In this document: positions 7,479 through 20,032 of the stretch, piece after piece
How positions within the stretch are numbered: the stretch's first letter is position 1
How the letters are laid out: every line of letters begins with the position of its first letter
Assembly: GCF_900636745.1 (NCBI RefSeq)
Contig: NZ_LR134310.1
Coordinates: forward strand, 1,166,001 to 1,230,000
DNA from: Actinobacillus equuli
GTDB lineage: Bacteria > Pseudomonadota > Gammaproteobacteria > Enterobacterales > Pasteurellaceae
Reading direction: 5' to 3'
Length of the DNA stretch: 64,000 nucleotides
Translations under genes and position numbers: made by a program
The notes under the pieces: generated by a model
Database searches by the model: none
The model's input: only the letters and a program-made list of their open reading frames with translations
What the model was told of the DNA's origin: nothing

Positions 7479-10400
7479 TTAATCTTCATCACCTGCGTTT
7501 AATAACGCTGCTAGGCTCTGAGTTGCATCGTCTGCAACGAATTCGAATTCTGCTTCGATATCAGCATCCGTTGCGAATACGTTAGCCGGTGCAACTGGTG
7601 CTTCAAAAGCGACCGCTTGTTCTTGTTGGCTACGTTTTTTCGCACGCGCTTGGTGATATGCGAAACCTGTACCAGCTGGGATTAAACGACCTACGATTAC
7701 GTTCTCTTTCAAGCCGCGTAATTCGTCACGTTTACCTGCCACTGCCGCTTCAGTAAGAACACGTGTGGTTTCTTGGAACGACGCTGCTGAGATAAACGAC
7801 TCAGTTGCAAGCGACGCTTTGGTAATACCAAGTAATTCACGTTCGAACTCAACAAGTGGTTTGCCTTCTTCTGCACGTTTACGGTTAGCAATTTTCACGC
7901 GAGCCACTTCAACTTGTTCCCCTTCGAGGAATTCGCTGTCGTATGCGTTGGTGATAACCGCTTTACGTAACATTTGGCGAACGATAACTTCGATGTGTTT
8001 ATCGTTAATTTTTACCCCTTGTAAGCGGTAAACTTCTTGTACTTCGTTTACGATGTAATCTGTTACAGCGTGAACGCCACGTAAACGTAAGATGTCGTGC
8101 GGAGTTTCTGCACCATCAGAGATTACGTCACCACGTTGTACCATCTCACCTTCGAATACGTTGAGCTGACGCCATTTTGGAATCATTTCTTCGAATGCTT
8201 CGCCTTCCGCCGGCGTGATCACTAAACGACGTTTACCTTTCGTTTCTTTACCGAATGACACGATACCTGAAATTTCAGCAAGGATTGCCGGCTCTTTCGG
8301 TTTACGTGCTTCGAATAAGTCTGCTACGCGTGGAAGACCACCGGTAATATCTTTCGTACCCACAGATTCTTGCGGAATACGTGCTAATGCTTCACCGACT
8401 TCGATTTCTGCACCGTCATCTAAGGTTACGATTGCTTTACCCGGTAAGAAGTATTGTGCTGCAACGTCTGTGCCAGGGATTAAGATGTCGTTACCTTGCG
8501 CATCAACTAAACGTAATGCCGGACGTAAATCTTTACCTGCTGTTGCACGTTCACCCACATCTTGCACCACGATAGATGATAAACCGGTTAATTCGTCGGT
8601 TTGACGAGTAACGGTTAAGCCATCTACGATGTCGCTGAATTGGATGCGACCGCTTACCTCTGAGATTACCGGCATTGTATGCGGATCCCAGTTCGCAACT
8701 ACTTCACCTACTGCAACTTCTGCACCGTCGTTTTTAGAAAGCACTGCACCGTAAGGTACTTTATAGTTTTCTTTGGTACGGCCGAATGTGTCGATTACGG
8801 TTAATTCTGTGTTACGTGAAGTTAATACGATTTTGCCTTCTTTGTTAGTTACAAATTTAGCGTTAGTTAACTTAATCGTACCTGCGTTTTTCACTTGGAT
8901 GCTAGATTCTTTTGCTGCCGCAGAAGCCGCACCACCGATATGGAACGTACGCATGGTTAACTGTGTACCCGGTTCACCGATTGATTGTGCCGCGATAACA
9001 CCCACTGCTTCACCTTGGTTGATAAGGTGACCGCGAGCAAGGTCACGGCCGTAACATTTCGCACACACACCGAAGTCTGTGTTACAAGTTACCACCGAAC
9101 GTACTTTGATTACGTCCACAGATTCCGCATCAATCACATCACACCATTTCTCATCGATTAAGGTGTTACGTGGAATTAATACTTCTTCCGTACCCGGTTT
9201 TAATACGTCTTCTGCAACCACACGACCTAATACACGATCACGTAATGCTTCTTTAACGTCACCACCTTCGATTAACGGAGTCATCACGATACCTTCGTGT
9301 GTACCACAGTCATCTTCAGTGATTACTAAGTCTTGTGCTACGTCTACTAAACGACGTGTTAAGTAACCTGAGTTAGCTGTTTTTAATGCGGTATCCGCAA
9401 GACCTTTACGCGCACCGTGGGTTGAAATAAAGTACTGAAGAACGTTCAGACCTTCACGGAAGTTTGCGGTAATCGGTGTTTCGATGATCGAGCCGTCCGG
9501 ACGAGCCATAAGACCACGCATACCCGCTAACTGACGAATCTGAGCTGCAGAACCACGCGCACCCGAGTCAGCCATCATAAAGATACTGTTGAATGACGCT
9601 TGTTTTTCCGGGTTACCTTCACGGTTGATCACTTCTTCCGTTGAAAGGTTTTCCATCATTGCTTTTGCAACACGTTCGTTTGCAGCCGCCCAAATATCGA
9701 TTACTTTGTTATAACGTTCACCTGCAGTTACAAGACCTGAGTTAAATTGTTCTTGGATCTCTGCAACTTCTGCTTCTGCTGCACGAATGATTTCGTGTTT
9801 TTGCGCAGGAATAACCATATCATCGATACCAACTGATGCACCTGAACGCGCAGCGTATGCGAAACCAGTGTACATAATTTGGTCAGCAAGGATTACCGAT
9901 TCTTTTAAACCTAAACGACGGTAGCTTTCATTGATTAGTTTTGAAATCGCTTTTTTACCTAACGTTTGGTTGAATACTTTAAACGGCATACCTTTTGGTG
10001 CGATCATCCATAAGATTGCACGACCAATTGTAGTATCTAATAAATTAGTTTCTGGAACTAATTCACCTGCTTCATTTTTCACGTATTCAGTAATACGAAC
10101 TTTTACACGTGCGTGTAATTCAGCTTGACCTGTACGGTATGCTTTTTCCGCTTCACGTGGATCAAGGAAATACATTCCTTCACCTTTCGCATTTACTTTC
10201 TCACGCGTCATGTAGTAAAGACCTAATACAACGTCCTGAGAAGGTACGATAATCGGGTCACCACTTGCCGGTGAAAGTACGTTGTTAGTTGACATCATTA
10301 ACGCACGAGCTTCTAACTGCGCTTCAAGTGTTAATGGTACGTGTACCGCCATTTGGTCACCATCGAAGTCCGCGTTGAACGCCGCACAAACAAGTGGGTG

Positions 10401-11750
10401 TAACTGGATTGCTTTACCTTCGATTAATAACGGTTCAAACGCTTGGATACCCAAACGGTGAAGTGTTGGCGCACGGTTTAATAAAATTGGGTGTTCACGA
10501 ATAACTTCCGCAAGGATATCCCATACGATCGGTTCTTCACGTTCAACCATTTTCTTCGCAGCTTTGATTGTTGAAGCAATGCCGCGAGATTCTAATTTAG
10601 AGTAAATAAACGGACGGAATAATTCCAATGCCATTTTTTTCGGTAAACCACATTGATGTAGGTGTAAGTAAGGACCTACGGTGATTACCGAACGACCTGA
10701 ATAGTCTACACGTTTACCTAATAAGTTCTGACGGAAACGACCTTGTTTACCCTTGATCATATCTGCAAGAGATTTTAATGGACGTTTGTTAGAACCTGTA
10801 ATCGCACGACCACGACGACCGTTATCTAATAACGCATCAACAGACTCTTGTAACATACGTTTTTCGTTACGTACGATGATATCCGGTGCTACTAAATCTA
10901 ATAAGCGTTTTAAACGGTTATTACGGTTGATCACACGACGATATAAATCGTTCAGATCCGAAGTCGCAAAACGACCACCATCAAGTGGTACTAATGGACG
11001 AAGATCCGGTGGAAGCACTGGTAACACAGTCATTACCATCCACTCCGGTTTGTTACCAGATTGTTGGAATGCTTCTAATAATTTTAAGCGTTTTGTGATT
11101 TTCTTACGTTTTGTTTCAGAGTTAGTTTCTTGTAACTCTTCACGCATCATTTCACATTGGTGCTCTAAGTCCATATCGCGTAAAAGTGCTTGAATACCTT
11201 CCGCACCCATTTTCGCTTCAAACTCATCGCCCCAACGCTCTTCCGCTTCCCAATATTGTTCTTCGGTTAATAACTGATTTTTTTCTAAATCAGTCATACC
11301 CGGTTCAGTAACAACATAAGATTCGAAATAAAGTACGCGTTCAATATCACGTAAAGGCATATCTAAGATTAAACCGATACGGGACGGAAGTGATTTTAAG
11401 AACCAAATGTGCGCAACCGGACAAGCAAGTTCGATATGACCCATACGGTCACGACGTACTTTAGTTTGGGTTACTTCAACGCCACATTTTTCACAAATTA
11501 CACCACGGTGTTTTAAGCGTTTGTATTTACCACAAAGACATTCGTAATCTTTTACCGGTCCGAAGATACGTGCACAGAAAAGACCATCACGCTCAGGTTT
11601 AAAGGTACGATAGTTAATTGTTTCCGGTTTTTTTACTTCACCGAAAGACCAAGAACGGATTTTATCCGGTGACGCTAAACCAATTTTAATTACATCAAAA
11701 TCATCATTCGATTTTGATTGTGCTTTTAAAAACTTTACTAAGTCTTTCAC
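7479..11750 (-). CDS. rpoC: RNA polymerase beta' subunit
   Basis: 1423 residues, slightly longer than E. coli RpoC (1407). The N-terminal zinc site [20 protein letters not shown] is near residues 70-88, the catalytic magnesium motif NADFDGD is near 460 and the second zinc cluster CGT...[11 protein letters not shown] is near 815-900. RpoC forms the active centre with RpoB. It is the last gene of the ribosomal protein-RNA polymerase transcript and ends in the terminator at 7404-7435. The C-terminal tail is acidic (AGDED). Confidence 0.98.
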   Translation of the reverse strand: MKDLVKFLKAQSKSNDDFDVIKIGLASPDKIRSWSFGEVKKPETINYRTFKPERDGLFCARIFGPVKDYECLCGKYKRLKHRGVICEKCGVEVTQTKVRRDRMGHIELACPVAHIWFLKSLPSRIGLILDMPLRDIERVLYFESYVVTEPGMTDLEKNQLLTEEQYWEAEERWGDEFEAKMGAEGIQALLRDMDLEHQCEMMREELQETNSETKRKKITKRLKLLEAFQQSGNKPEWMVMTVLPVLPPDLRPLVPLDGGRFATSDLNDLYRRVINRNNRLKRLLDLVAPDIIVRNEKRMLQESVDALLDNGRRGRAITGSNKRPLKSLADMIKGKQGRFRQNLLGKRVDYSGRSVITVGPYLHLHQCGLPKKMALELFRPFIYSKLESRGIASTIKAAKKMVEREEPIVWDILAEVIREHPILLNRAPTLHRLGIQAFEPLLIEGKAIQLHPLVCAAFNADFDGDQMAVHVPLTLEAQLEARALMMSTNNVLSPASGDPIIVPSQDVVLGLYYMTREKVNAKGEGMYFLDPREAEKAYRTGQAELHARVKVRITEYVKNEAGELVPETNLLDTTIGRAILWMIAPKGMPFKVFNQTLGKKAISKLINESYRRLGLKESVILADQIMYTGFAYAARSGASVGIDDMVIPAQKHEIIRAAEAEVAEIQEQFNSGLVTAGERYNKVIDIWAAANERVAKAMMENLSTEEVINREGNPEKQASFNSIFMMADSGARGSAAQIRQLAGMRGLMARPDGSIIETPITANFREGLNVLQYFISTHGARKGLADTALKTANSGYLTRRLVDVAQDLVITEDDCGTHEGIVMTPLIEGGDVKEALRDRVLGRVVAEDVLKPGTEEVLIPRNTLIDEKWCDVIDAESVDVIKVRSVVTCNTDFGVCAKCYGRDLARGHLINQGEAVGVIAAQSIGEPGTQLTMRTFHIGGAASAAAKESSIQVKNAGTIKLTNAKFVTNKEGKIVLTSRNTELTVIDTFGRTKENYKVPYGAVLSKNDGAEVAVGEVVANWDPHTMPVISEVSGRIQFSDIVDGLTVTRQTDELTGLSSIVVQDVGERATAGKDLRPALRLVDAQGNDILIPGTDVAAQYFLPGKAIVTLDDGAEIEVGEALARIPQESVGTKDITGGLPRVADLFEARKPKEPAILAEISGIVSFGKETKGKRRLVITPAEGEAFEEMIPKWRQLNVFEGEMVQRGDVISDGAETPHDILRLRGVHAVTDYIVNEVQEVYRLQGVKINDKHIEVIVRQMLRKAVITNAYDSEFLEGEQVEVARVKIANRKRAEEGKPLVEFERELLGITKASLATESFISAASFQETTRVLTEAAVAGKRDELRGLKENVIVGRLIPAGTGFAYHQARAKKRSQQEQAVAFEAPVAPANVFATDADIEAEFEFVADDATQSLAALLNAGDED

Positions 11751-11820
11751 TTTTTGCCCCTAGTGAGGAATTAAAGTTTTGCTTAGAACGCTGGGCTCTA
11801 AACGAGGAAATCAGGTTTTA

Positions 11821-11865
11821 CAAGCGGTCAAATTTTGCAAAACTTTTACCAAATTCGACCGCTTG
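11821..11865. repeat. Inverted uptake-signal pair between rpoB and rpoC
   Basis: CAAGCGGTC and GACCGCTTG enclose a short A/T loop in the rpoB-rpoC gap. It can fold as a hairpin, but rpoC must be transcribed through it, so it is at most a partial terminator. Confidence 0.6.
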
Positions 11866-11876
11866 ACGGTTGACGA

Positions 11877-14800
11877 CTAGTCTTCGTCTAACTCCATATC
11901 GATACCTAAGGCACGAATCTCTTTCAACAATACGTTGAATGATTCCGGCATACCCGGTTCCATTTGGTGTGTGCCGTCTACGATGTTTTTATACATCTTC
12001 GTACGACCGTTTACGTCATCCGATTTAACCGTTAACATTTCTTGTAAGGTGTAAGCAGCACCGTATGCTTCTAATGCCCAAACCTCCATCTCACCGAAAC
12101 GCTGACCACCGAATTGCGCTTTACCACCAAGTGGTTGTTGAGTAACAAGACTATAAGAACCTGTTGAACGAGCATGCATTTTGTCGTCAACTAAGTGGTT
12201 CAATTTGAGCATATACATATAACCTACGGTTACAGGACGCTCGAATTTCTCACCGGTACGACCATCAAATAATGTAATCTGACCTGAAGTCGGTAAGCCA
12301 CCTAATTCTAATAAGCCTTTGATTTCAGCTTCGTGCGCACCATCAAATACTGGTGTTGCAAGCGGTAAACCTTTACGTAAGTTTTCTGCTAAACGCATTA
12401 CTTCTTCATCAGTAAAGGTACTTAAATCAACAACTTGTGAACCGTGACCTAAATCGTACGCTTTTTGGATATATTCACGTAATTTAGCCACTTCTTGTTG
12501 CTGTTTGATCATCTTATTAATCTGATCACCGATACCTTTCGCCGCTAAACCTAAGTGTGTTTCTAAGATCTGACCGATGTTCATACGTGAAGGTACGCCC
12601 AGCGGGTTCAATACGATCTCAACCGGTTGGCCGTTTTCATCGTACGGCATATCTTCAACTGGGTTGATTTTCGAGATAACACCTTTGTTACCGTGACGAC
12701 CCGCCATTTTATCACCCGGTTGGATTTGACGACGAACCGCTAAGTAAACTTTAACAACTTTTAACACACCCGGTGCTAAATCGTCACCTTGGATGATCTT
12801 GTTACGTTTAATTTCAAGTTTACGTTCGAACTCTTTACGTAATTCTTCGTGTTGTTCCGCAAGCTGTTCTAATTGATTTTGTTTTGCTTCGTCATCTAAG
12901 GTTTGTTCTAACCATTTCTCACGAGAAACTTTATCTAATTCAGCTTCAGATACGCCGCCTTCAACTAATAAGTTACGAACACGTGTGAATAAGCCAGCTT
13001 CTAAAATTTCTAACTCTTCAGTTAAATCTTTCTTCGCTTCTTTAAGCTGCATTTCCTCGATTTCTAATGCACGTTTATCTTTTTCAACGCCATCACGAGT
13101 AAATACTTGAACGTCAATAACTGTACCTGAAGTACCGTTTGGTACGCGTAATGAAGAATCTTTAACATCAGATGCTTTCTCACCGAAGATTGCACGTAAA
13201 AGTTTTTCTTCCGGTGTTAATTGGGTTTCACCTTTAGGCGTTACTTTACCTACTAAGATGTCGCCGCCTTTAACTTCTGCACCAACGTACACGATACCTG
13301 ATTCATCAAGTTTGCTTAATGCTGATTCACCTACGTTTGGAATATCTGCAGTGATTTCTTCCGCACCAAGTTTAGTATCACGCGCCACACAAGATAATTC
13401 TTGGATGTGGATTGTCGTGAAACGATCTTCTTGTACCACACGCTCAGAAACTAACATTGAGTCTTCGAAGTTATAACCATTCCATGGCATGAATGCCACA
13501 CGAATGTTTTGACCTAATGCTAATTCACCTAAGTCTGTTGAAGGACCGTCTGCTAAGATCTCACCACGTGCTACCGGCTCACCTAAATTCACACAAGGAA
13601 TTTGGTTGATACAGGTATTTTGGTTTGAACGGGTATATTTAATTAAGTTATAGATGTCGATACCTGCTTCGCCCGGAATCGTTTCATCTTCGTTTACTTT
13701 CACCACGATACGAGATGCGTCAACGTATTGGATAGTACCACCACGTTTCGCCACAATCGCCACACCTGAGTCAAGTGCGATTGGTTTTTCCATACCGGTA
13801 CCAACAAGTGGTTTATCCGCACGTAATGTAGGAACTGCCTGACGTTGCATGTTCGCACCCATTAACGCACGGTTCGCATCGTCGTGCTCAAGGAACGGAA
13901 TTAACGCTGCCGCAACAGAAACAACTTGTTGTGTTGAGATATCCATATAGTGAATATCTTCCGGTTTGTATAAACCTGACTCACCGTGTTCACCACGACA
14001 AGTTACGTATGTATCAGTGAAACGGAACTCTTCATCTAAGTTAGAGTTCGCCTGAGCGATAACGTAGTTACCTTCTTCGATCGCTGATAAATACTCGATA
14101 TCTTCCGTTACTTGACCGTTTACTACTTTACGGAATGGTGTTTCTAAGAAACCGTAGTTATTGGTACGTGCATATACCGAAAGTGAGTTGATCAAACCGA
14201 TGTTTGGACCCTCTGGGGTTTCGATTGGACATAAACGACCATAGTGAGTCGGGTGTACGTCTCGAACCTCGAAGCCTGCACGTTCACGGGTTAAACCGCC
14301 CGGACCTAATGCCGAAATACGACGTTTGTGTGTAACCTCTGAAAGCGGGTTATTTTGGTCCATAAATTGCGAAAGTTGTGAAGAACCAAAGAACTCTTTC
14401 ACTGCCGCAGAAATTGGTTTCGCATTGATTAAATCTTGCGGAGTAATACCGTCTAAATCGCCTAATGATAAACGTTCACGTACTGCACGTTCCACACGCA
14501 CTAAACCAATACGGAATTGGTTTTCTGCCATTTCACCTACAGAACGAATACGACGGTTACCTAAGTGGTCGATATCATCCACTTCACCACGCCCGTTACG
14601 GATTTCGATCAGTTTCTTCATCACACCGATGATGTCATCGTTGCTTAAAATACCTGAACCGACACCTTCCGGAATATCAAGTGAACGGTTGAATTTCATA
14701 CGACCTACCGCAGATAAATCATAACGGTCTGCCGAGAAGAACATATTATCGAATAACGCTTCCGCTGCTTCTTTTGTTGGCGGCTCGCCCGGACGCATCA

Positions 14801-15905
14801 TACGATAAATTTCAACTAATGCACTTAAGCGGTCATAAGTTGGATCTACACGTAATGTTTCTGAAATATACGGACCATGGTCTAAATCGTTTGTGAAGAG
14901 CACTTCGATCTCTTTGTAGCCTGCTTGCGATAATTTCGCTAACATCTCCATTGAGATTTCCATATTTGCTGGGCAAACCAATTCGCCTGTTGAAAGATCA
15001 ACATAATCTTTCGCTGCTACTTTGCCTACAATGTACTCTACCGGCACTTCAATTTGTTTAATGTCGTCTTTTTCTAAAGTACGGATATGACGTGCGGTAA
15101 TACGGCGACCTTTTTCAATATAAACTTTGCCGTTTGCTTCAATATCAAATTGTGCTGTTTCACCACGTAAACGCTCAGGTACCAATGTCATTAAAAGTTT
15201 ATTATCTTGGATCTCGAACGTAATTTTATCGAAGAACATCGTTAAGATTTCTTCGGTAGTGTAACCTAATGCACGTAGAATGATTGTTGCAGGTAATTTA
15301 CGACGACGGTCGATACGCGCGTAAAGGTTGTCTTTCGGATCGAATTCAAAGTCTAACCAAGAACCACGGTAAGGAATAATACGTGCGTTATAAAGCACTT
15401 TACCTGATGAGTGGGTTTTACCTTTGTCAGAATCGAAGAATACGCCCGGACTACGGTGTAACTGAGATACGATTACACGCTCAGTACCGTTGATAACGAA
15501 AGTACCGTTGTCGGTCATTAATGGGATTTCGCCCATATACACGTTTTGTTCTTTAATGTCTTTTACCGTGCCTGCTGCCGCTTCACGATCAAAAGTCACT
15601 AAACGTAATTTTACGCGTAATGGCGCTGCATAGGTTGTACCACGAATTTGACATTCACGAACGTCAAATACCGGCTCACCTAATTCGTAAGAAACGTATT
15701 GTAATTCAGTCGCACCATTGTTACTCACAATTGGGAATACTGAACGGAATGCCGCTTCTAAACCTTGTTGTCCATCTGGATCTCTTTCAATAAATTTTTC
15801 AAAAGAATCAAGCTGAATTGTTAATAGATAAGGTACGTTAAGAACCTGTGGACGCTTACCAAAGCTCTTACGAATACGCTTTTTCTCGGAATATGAGTAT
15901 GCCAT
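11877..15905 (-). CDS. rpoB: RNA polymerase beta subunit
   Basis: 1342 residues, the same length as E. coli RpoB. It starts [17 protein letters not shown]. The rifampicin region reads [18 protein letters not shown] near residues 508-530, the wild-type sequence. The C-terminal anchor [14 protein letters not shown] is present. It is cotranscribed with rplJL upstream and rpoC downstream (gap of 126 bases). Confidence 0.98.
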   Translation of the reverse strand: MAYSYSEKKRIRKSFGKRPQVLNVPYLLTIQLDSFEKFIERDPDGQQGLEAAFRSVFPIVSNNGATELQYVSYELGEPVFDVRECQIRGTTYAAPLRVKLRLVTFDREAAAGTVKDIKEQNVYMGEIPLMTDNGTFVINGTERVIVSQLHRSPGVFFDSDKGKTHSSGKVLYNARIIPYRGSWLDFEFDPKDNLYARIDRRRKLPATIILRALGYTTEEILTMFFDKITFEIQDNKLLMTLVPERLRGETAQFDIEANGKVYIEKGRRITARHIRTLEKDDIKQIEVPVEYIVGKVAAKDYVDLSTGELVCPANMEISMEMLAKLSQAGYKEIEVLFTNDLDHGPYISETLRVDPTYDRLSALVEIYRMMRPGEPPTKEAAEALFDNMFFSADRYDLSAVGRMKFNRSLDIPEGVGSGILSNDDIIGVMKKLIEIRNGRGEVDDIDHLGNRRIRSVGEMAENQFRIGLVRVERAVRERLSLGDLDGITPQDLINAKPISAAVKEFFGSSQLSQFMDQNNPLSEVTHKRRISALGPGGLTRERAGFEVRDVHPTHYGRLCPIETPEGPNIGLINSLSVYARTNNYGFLETPFRKVVNGQVTEDIEYLSAIEEGNYVIAQANSNLDEEFRFTDTYVTCRGEHGESGLYKPEDIHYMDISTQQVVSVAAALIPFLEHDDANRALMGANMQRQAVPTLRADKPLVGTGMEKPIALDSGVAIVAKRGGTIQYVDASRIVVKVNEDETIPGEAGIDIYNLIKYTRSNQNTCINQIPCVNLGEPVARGEILADGPSTDLGELALGQNIRVAFMPWNGYNFEDSMLVSERVVQEDRFTTIHIQELSCVARDTKLGAEEITADIPNVGESALSKLDESGIVYVGAEVKGGDILVGKVTPKGETQLTPEEKLLRAIFGEKASDVKDSSLRVPNGTSGTVIDVQVFTRDGVEKDKRALEIEEMQLKEAKKDLTEELEILEAGLFTRVRNLLVEGGVSEAELDKVSREKWLEQTLDDEAKQNQLEQLAEQHEELRKEFERKLEIKRNKIIQGDDLAPGVLKVVKVYLAVRRQIQPGDKMAGRHGNKGVISKINPVEDMPYDENGQPVEIVLNPLGVPSRMNIGQILETHLGLAAKGIGDQINKMIKQQQEVAKLREYIQKAYDLGHGSQVVDLSTFTDEEVMRLAENLRKGLPLATPVFDGAHEAEIKGLLELGGLPTSGQITLFDGRTGEKFERPVTVGYMYMLKLNHLVDDKMHARSTGSYSLVTQQPLGGKAQFGGQRFGEMEVWALEAYGAAYTLQEMLTVKSDDVNGRTKMYKNIVDGTHQMEPGMPESFNVLLKEIRALGIDMELDED

Positions 15906-16387
15906 TGTTAGATAGCCTTCTGATTTTTTTGGTTAAGATTACACAATCCGACTGTCACAGGACGAGTTGGAAGTGGCATTAATTTACGAGGTGTCATTTT
16001 CCATTTGCCTAACTTACAGTCAAAAATCACTACTATAAGCGGTCAAAATGGGCAGGAAATTTGCAAAATTTGTTGATTAAAATGACAAAATCAGCAATTG
16101 CGTTCAAGCACAAAAGGCTGACGGAGTTATAGCCGTCAGCCGGAATGCAAAAATGGTTGGCAATTATAGCAGAGATTCGCAATTTTGGTCAATCCCGTTG
16201 CAAAAAATGGGAAAATTTTGACCGCTTGCAATGATAACGCCTAAAAGCATTTTTCTCGTCTAAAGAACACTCTCTTGCTAAAAAATAAATCTGTACTTGT
16301 ACTTCGCCGCCTAACAAAAATGAAAAAGCCAACGATTTCTCGTTGGCTTTTTCTGAACTTGAAGTTCTGGAAAAGTTAAATCAAAAA
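15906..16387 (-). other. rplL-rpoB intergenic leader, 482 bases without a gene
   Basis: No coding potential is seen. It holds the attenuator hairpin at 16323-16352, a perfect 9-bp hairpin (GGCTGACGG 16116-16124 with CCGTCAGCC 16133-16141) that could be an RNA-processing site, and two single uptake signals near 16037 and 16220. In E. coli this gap holds an attenuator and an RNase III site; the same roles are inferred here. Confidence 0.7.
16323..16352 (-). terminator. Attenuator hairpin after rplL
   Basis: AAAAAGCCAACGA and TCGTTGGCTTTTT form a 13-bp stem with a four-base loop and T-run. It lies 35 bases past the rplL stop and should reduce the polymerase subunit transcripts relative to ribosomal protein transcripts. 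Confidence 0.85.
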
Positions 16388-16756
16388 TTATTTGATTTCT
16401 ACTTGTGCGCCAGCTTCTTCTAATTCTTTCTTAAGTGCATCAGCTTCAGCTTTAGAGATGCCTTCTTTTAATGCTGCTGGTGCAGATTCAACTAAGTCTT
16501 TAGCTTCTTTTAAGCCTAAACCAGTTGCACCACGTACTGCTTTGATTACAGCAACTTTGTTTGCACCTGCGTTAGCAAGGATTACGTCGAATTCAGTTTT
16601 CTCTTCTGCTGCCGCTGCGCCTGCTGCTGGAGCTGCTGCTACTGCTGCCGCTGCTGAAACACCGAATTTTTCTTCCATCGCTGCGATTAATTCAACGATT
16701 TCTGATACTGATTTTGAAGCGATCGCTTCGATTAATTGTTCGTTAGTTAATGACAT
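16388..16756 (-). CDS. rplL: Ribosomal protein bL12 (L7/L12)
   Basis: 122 residues: an N-terminal dimerisation part ([12 protein letters not shown]), an Ala-rich flexible hinge (about residues 37-52) and the C-terminal factor-binding domain with [12 protein letters not shown]. It forms the stalk that recruits translation GTPases. An ATG at 16765 is in frame, but the family start is at 16756. The hinge is encoded by a GCT/GCA-rich stretch. Confidence 0.97.
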   Translation of the reverse strand: MSLTNEQLIEAIASKSVSEIVELIAAMEEKFGVSAAAAVAAAPAAGAAAAEEKTEFDVILANAGANKVAVIKAVRGATGLGLKEAKDLVESAPAALKEGISKAEADALKKELEEAGAQVEIK

Positions 16757-16816
16757 GACAATCAATTCCTAAAGTAAATAAGTTGTTAAACGAGTTAAGA
16801 AGTTTTCTGCTAAAAA

Positions 16817-17308
16817 TTATGCAGCTTCTTGTAATTTGTCGCGTAATGCCGCAAGAGTGCGAACAAGTTTGCCTGCCGCAGCTTCTTTCATTGTGCCCAT
16901 TAAACGTGCAATTGCTTCTTCGTAAGTTGGTAATGTAGCTAAGAATTCTACATCTTGTACTTTACCTTCAAAGGCTGCACCTTTAAGTTCAAACTCTTTA
17001 TTTGTTTTCGCAAATTCAGTGAATAAACGAGCTGCTGCGCCCGGGTGTTCGTGAGAGAATGCGATAAGAGTCGGACCAGTAAACGTATCTTTTAAGCACT
17101 CGAATTCTGTGCCTTCAACCGCACGACGTAATAAAGTATTACGTACAACACGCATTGTTACACCAGCTTCACGAGCAGATTTACGTAACTCAGTCATTTT
17201 CTCAACTGTTACGCCGCGAGAATCCGCAACAACAGCTGAAAGGGCACCTTTGGCAGCTTCGTTTACTTCAGCAACAATCGCTTGTTTGTCTTGAAGATTT
17301 AATGCCAT
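16817..17308 (-). CDS. rplJ: Ribosomal protein uL10
   Basis: 163 residues, starting [12 protein letters not shown] at 17308, preceded by the ribosome site GGAGC; an upstream in-frame ATG at 17329 adds seven unusual residues and is not used. L10 anchors L7/L12 dimers to 23S rRNA. It is followed by rplL after 60 bases and preceded by a long structured leader. Confidence 0.96.
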   Translation of the reverse strand: MALNLQDKQAIVAEVNEAAKGALSAVVADSRGVTVEKMTELRKSAREAGVTMRVVRNTLLRRAVEGTEFECLKDTFTGPTLIAFSHEHPGAAARLFTEFAKTNKEFELKGAAFEGKVQDVEFLATLPTYEEAIARLMGTMKEAAAGKLVRTLAALRDKLQEAA

Positions 17309-17540
17309 TGGTTTTAGCTCCTGATACACTCCACCAAAGTGGAATTTACAAAAAACCTCAAAAAACTCACCGCTTGCATCGCAAGTAGCAATCTTCTGAG
17401 CCTAAGGTGTCCAGAAGCAGAAAATTCTGTCTGTTCACCATCTACGTAGGTTTTGATTAAGAATAAGAAAACTTATTCACCTACGGTCTTGGACGGGGCT
17501 TAGATAGGCTAAGCACCATCAGCTTGCTCTCGCAAGTTAA
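17309..17540 (-). promoter_or_regulatory. L10 leader (autoregulatory mRNA region)
   Basis: The 288-base rplA-rplJ gap contains several complementary blocks, such as ACCTACG / CGTAGGT near 17445-17497 and GGCTTAG / CTAAGC near 17496-17514. In many bacteria the L10-L12 complex binds this leader and represses rplJL translation. The limits given are approximate; a match to the known L10 leader family needs a covariance search. Confidence 0.6.
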
Positions 17541-17596
17541 GGTCGCAAATTATACAATAATCTACGACCTTGTAAAGTTTTAACTTCTGTTAGAAA

Positions 17597-18286
17597 TTAA
17601 AGTGATGCTTGATCAACAGCAACACCAGCACCCATAGTTGTAGAGATGCTTACTTTCTTGATGAAGATACCTTTAGCTGTTGTTGGTTTAGCTTTGTTTA
17701 ACGCTGCTAATAACGCAACTAAGTTATCTTTTAATTGTTCAGGTGCGAAGTCTGCTTTACCGATCGTTGTATGGATAATACCATTTTTGTCGTTACGGTA
17801 ACGGATCTGACCTGATTTAGCATTTTTAACTGCTTCAGCAACGTTTGGTGTTACAGTACCAACTTTCGGGTTTGGCATTAAGCCGCGTGGACCTAATACT
17901 TGACCTAATTGACCTACAACACGCATTGCATCCGGAGAAGCGATAACAACGTCAAAGTTCATTTCGCCTTTCTTGATTTGCTCTGCTAAATCTTCCATAC
18001 CTACTAAATCAGCACCTGCTGCTTTAGCTGCTTCTGCGTTAGCGCCTTGTGTGAATACTGCTACGCGAGCTGTACGACCTGTACCGTGTGGTAATACTGT
18101 TGCACCACGTACGTTTTGGTCTGATTTACGAGGGTCGATACCTAAGTTCACCGCTACGTCTACGCTTTCAACGAATTTAGCTGTTGCGAATTGTTTTAAA
18201 ACTGCGATCGCTTCGTTGATTTCGTAAGCTTTAGTAGAATCTACGCCAGCTTTAATTGCTTTCATTTTTTTAGTCAATTTAGCCAT
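17597..18286 (-). CDS. rplA: Ribosomal protein uL1
   Basis: 229 residues, the usual length. [11 protein letters not shown] start, the L1 signature [14 protein letters not shown] near 131-144 and C-terminal [11 protein letters not shown]1 forms the mobile stalk at the E site and in enterobacteria represses its own operon by binding the rplK leader. The start lies four bases after the rplK stop, so the two are translationally coupled. Confidence 0.97.
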   Translation of the reverse strand: MAKLTKKMKAIKAGVDSTKAYEINEAIAVLKQFATAKFVESVDVAVNLGIDPRKSDQNVRGATVLPHGTGRTARVAVFTQGANAEAAKAAGADLVGMEDLAEQIKKGEMNFDVVIASPDAMRVVGQLGQVLGPRGLMPNPKVGTVTPNVAEAVKNAKSGQIRYRNDKNGIIHTTIGKADFAPEQLKDNLVALLAALNKAKPTTAKGIFIKKVSISTTMGAGVAVDQASL

Positions 18287-18290
18287 TGTA

Positions 18291-18719
18291 TTATTCCTCT
18301 ACGATTAAGCCCATTGAGCGAGCTGTACCAGCGATTGATTTCATTTTAGTTTCGATAGTAGCACCAGTCATATCTGCCGCTTTAGTTTCAGCGATTTGAC
18401 GTAATTGCTCTTGAGTTACTGTACCCACTTTATCTTTGTTCGGTTTACCTGAACCAGATTTGATACCTACAGCTTTTTTAAGTAATACTGCTGCCGGTGG
18501 AGTTTTAGTTACGAAAGTGAATGAACGGTCTGCGTAAACTGTGATAACAACAGGGATTGGTAAACCTTTTTCTAAGCTCTCAGTACGAGCGTTGAATGCT
18601 TTACAGAATTCCATGATGTTAACACCTTGTTGACCTAATGCAGGACCAACTGGTGGTGAAGGGTTAGCCATACCAGCTGCAACTTGCAACTTAACGTATG
18701 CTTGGACTTTTTTTGCCAT
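18291..18719 (-). CDS. rplK: Ribosomal protein uL11
   Basis: 142 residues, as in E. coli. It starts [23 protein letters not shown] at 18719; the upstream ATG at 18791 would add a leader-derived peptide and lies inside the regulatory region. L11 is part of the GTPase-associated centre and is needed for RelA activation. Ribosome site GAGGAAAC. Confidence 0.97.
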   Translation of the reverse strand: MAKKVQAYVKLQVAAGMANPSPPVGPALGQQGVNIMEFCKAFNARTESLEKGLPIPVVITVYADRSFTFVTKTPPAAVLLKKAVGIKSGSGKPNKDKVGTVTQEQLRQIAETKAADMTGATIETKMKSIAGTARSMGLIVEE

Positions 18720-18780
18720 TTTTAAGTTTCCTCTAAGTGGGTAATAACGCCGAAAATCGGCTCCCCTGTTACACAAAAAA
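18720..18780 (-). promoter_or_regulatory. rplKA leader, probable L1 binding site
   Basis: The mRNA between the early hairpin and rplK contains GGGGAGCCGATTTTCGGCG with the hairpin GCCGATTTTCGGC (18749-18761), then TTACCCACTTAGAGGAAAC. The layout resembles the E. coli L11 leader bound by L1. Binding is inferred. Confidence 0.5.
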
Positions 18781-18800
18781 CGAGTTAGCAAGCCAACTCG
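18781..18800 (-). terminator. Early hairpin with T-run just after the rplK promoter
   Basis: On the minus strand CGAGTT ... AACTCG is followed by six T (18775-18780). It sits at the very 5' end of the rplKA transcript, so it could act as an attenuator or a 5' protecting hairpin. Confidence 0.45.
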
Positions 18801-18812
18801 TATAGACTGATT

Positions 18813-18841
18813 ATTCTAAATAAATTGCGATCATTTTTCAA
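18813..18841 (-). promoter_or_regulatory. Promoter of rplKA(JL-rpoBC)
   Basis: On the minus strand TTGAAA, 17 bases, TAGAAT. It is a near-consensus sigma-70 promoter placed about 95 bases before rplK. Confidence 0.7.
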
Positions 18842-18918
18842 GCAAAACTATTTGGAATAATAAAATTTTATTGCTGAAAAATTCATATGTACTATAAAAG
18901 ATACATTACAAAATGAAA

Positions 18919-18973
18919 CAAGCGGTCATTTTTTAAAATTTTTTGCAAAAATTAGGTAAAAATAAACCGCTTA
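18919..18973. terminator. Uptake-signal pair after nusG
   Basis: ACAAGCGGTC on the left and AACCGCTTAC on the right flank A/T-rich sequence downstream of the nusG stop. The stem is imperfect; it may end the secE-nusG transcript. Confidence 0.45.
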
Positions 18974-19002
18974 CTTTCAGCTAGATTCTGTATAAAAAAC
19001 AA

Positions 19003-19566
19003 TTACGATTGTTTTTCTACCTGGCCGAACTCAAGTTCAACCGGAGTTGCACGTCCGAAGATAGATACAGACACTTTTAAGCGGCCTTTTTCGTAATCCA
19101 CTTCTTCAACCGTACCGGTAAAGTCTGCGAATGGGCCTTCCGTTACACGAACATTTTCGCCCGGTTGATATTCGTTACGATGACGTGGTTTTTCAGCTGT
19201 TTCTTGAACACGGTTTAAAATACGATCCGCTTCACGTTTAGAAATCGGTGCTGGTTTATCCGCTGTACCGCCGATAAAGCCCATTACACGCGGCACGCTT
19301 TTTACTAAATGCCATGTGTCGTCATTCATTTCCATTTGCACTAACACGTAACCCGGGAAGAATTTACGTTCGGTACGGCGACGTTTACCACCTACGTTTT
19401 CAACTACTTCTTCAGTCGGTACCAATACTTCGCCAAACTGATCTTCCATTTGATGTAATTTGATATATTCGCGTAATGTTACTGCAACACGGTTTTCAAA
19501 ACCTGAAAATGCTTGTAATACATACCAACGCATTTTTGTTACTTCTGTATTTTCTACTTCGCTCAT
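19003..19566 (-). CDS. nusG: Transcription elongation/termination factor NusG
   Basis: 187 residues with the NGN domain ([30 protein letters not shown]) and C-terminal KOW domain ([27 protein letters not shown]). It binds RNA polymerase and Rho or ribosomal S10. The first 11 residues are a non-conserved extension compared with E. coli; M12 (MRWYV) is an alternative start. One base separates it from secE, so they form one operon. Confidence 0.96.
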   Translation of the reverse strand: MSEVENTEVTKMRWYVLQAFSGFENRVAVTLREYIKLHQMEDQFGEVLVPTEEVVENVGGKRRRTERKFFPGYVLVQMEMNDDTWHLVKSVPRVMGFIGGTADKPAPISKREADRILNRVQETAEKPRHRNEYQPGENVRVTEGPFADFTGTVEEVDYEKGRLKVSVSIFGRATPVELEFGQVEKQS

Positions 19567-19567
19567 C

Positions 19568-19981
19568 TTAGAACCTTAAATTTGTTAAAAACGTAATCAA
19601 TGTAACGATAATAGAGTCGATACCCCATAATACTAATGACACCACTACACACATTGCGAGCACAATTAATGTAGTTTGAGTCGCTTCCGGGCGAGTTGGC
19701 CAAATAATTTTTCTAAGCTCTGTACGAGATTCTTTAATAAAGCCAATCGCTTTTTGACCTTGGTTAGTCATTGCTGCAAGTACAATAGCGCCTACCACTA
19801 ATACGACAAGTAATAATACGCGTACAACTAATGAAAAATGCGATGCGAAATACGCATTACCAATCGCAGCTACAGCAAGTAATGCAATAGCAACAACCCA
19901 TAGTGCACCATTTACACCCTTACTTTTAACGCCCTTTTCTTCGATCTGTTCAGGGGTTTTCTTTTTAATCTCAGTAGCCAT
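19568..19981 (-). CDS. secE: Protein translocase subunit SecE
   Basis: 137 residues with three hydrophobic segments (about 27-45, 50-68 and 108-130), as in gammaproteobacteria, and the conserved amphipathic helix [21 protein letters not shown]. It is the essential clamp of SecYEG in the inner membrane. The start [12 protein letters not shown] at 19981 is preferred to the ATG at 20029, which lies in the leader. Confidence 0.95.
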   Translation of the reverse strand: MATEIKKKTPEQIEEKGVKSKGVNGALWVVAIALLAVAAIGNAYFASHFSLVVRVLLLVVLVVGAIVLAAMTNQGQKAIGFIKESRTELRKIIWPTRPEATQTTLIVLAMCVVVSLVLWGIDSIIVTLITFLTNLRF

Positions 19982-20032
19982 ATAAAACCTAAATGTTGTG
20001 AAAAAGAGAACAATTATTTTGAAAAGCATTAG

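Noticed and set aside
8215-8604. 129-residue frame opposite rpoC and similar frames in rpoB
   Set aside because: Shadows of strongly conserved genes; no ribosome sites and no known family.
16392-16772. 126-residue frame opposite rplL
   Set aside because: Antisense shadow of the low-complexity Ala-rich rplL gene.
18720-18791. N-terminal extension of rplK from the ATG at 18791
   Set aside because: The extension is encoded by the structured leader, and L11 length and start are highly conserved at 18719.
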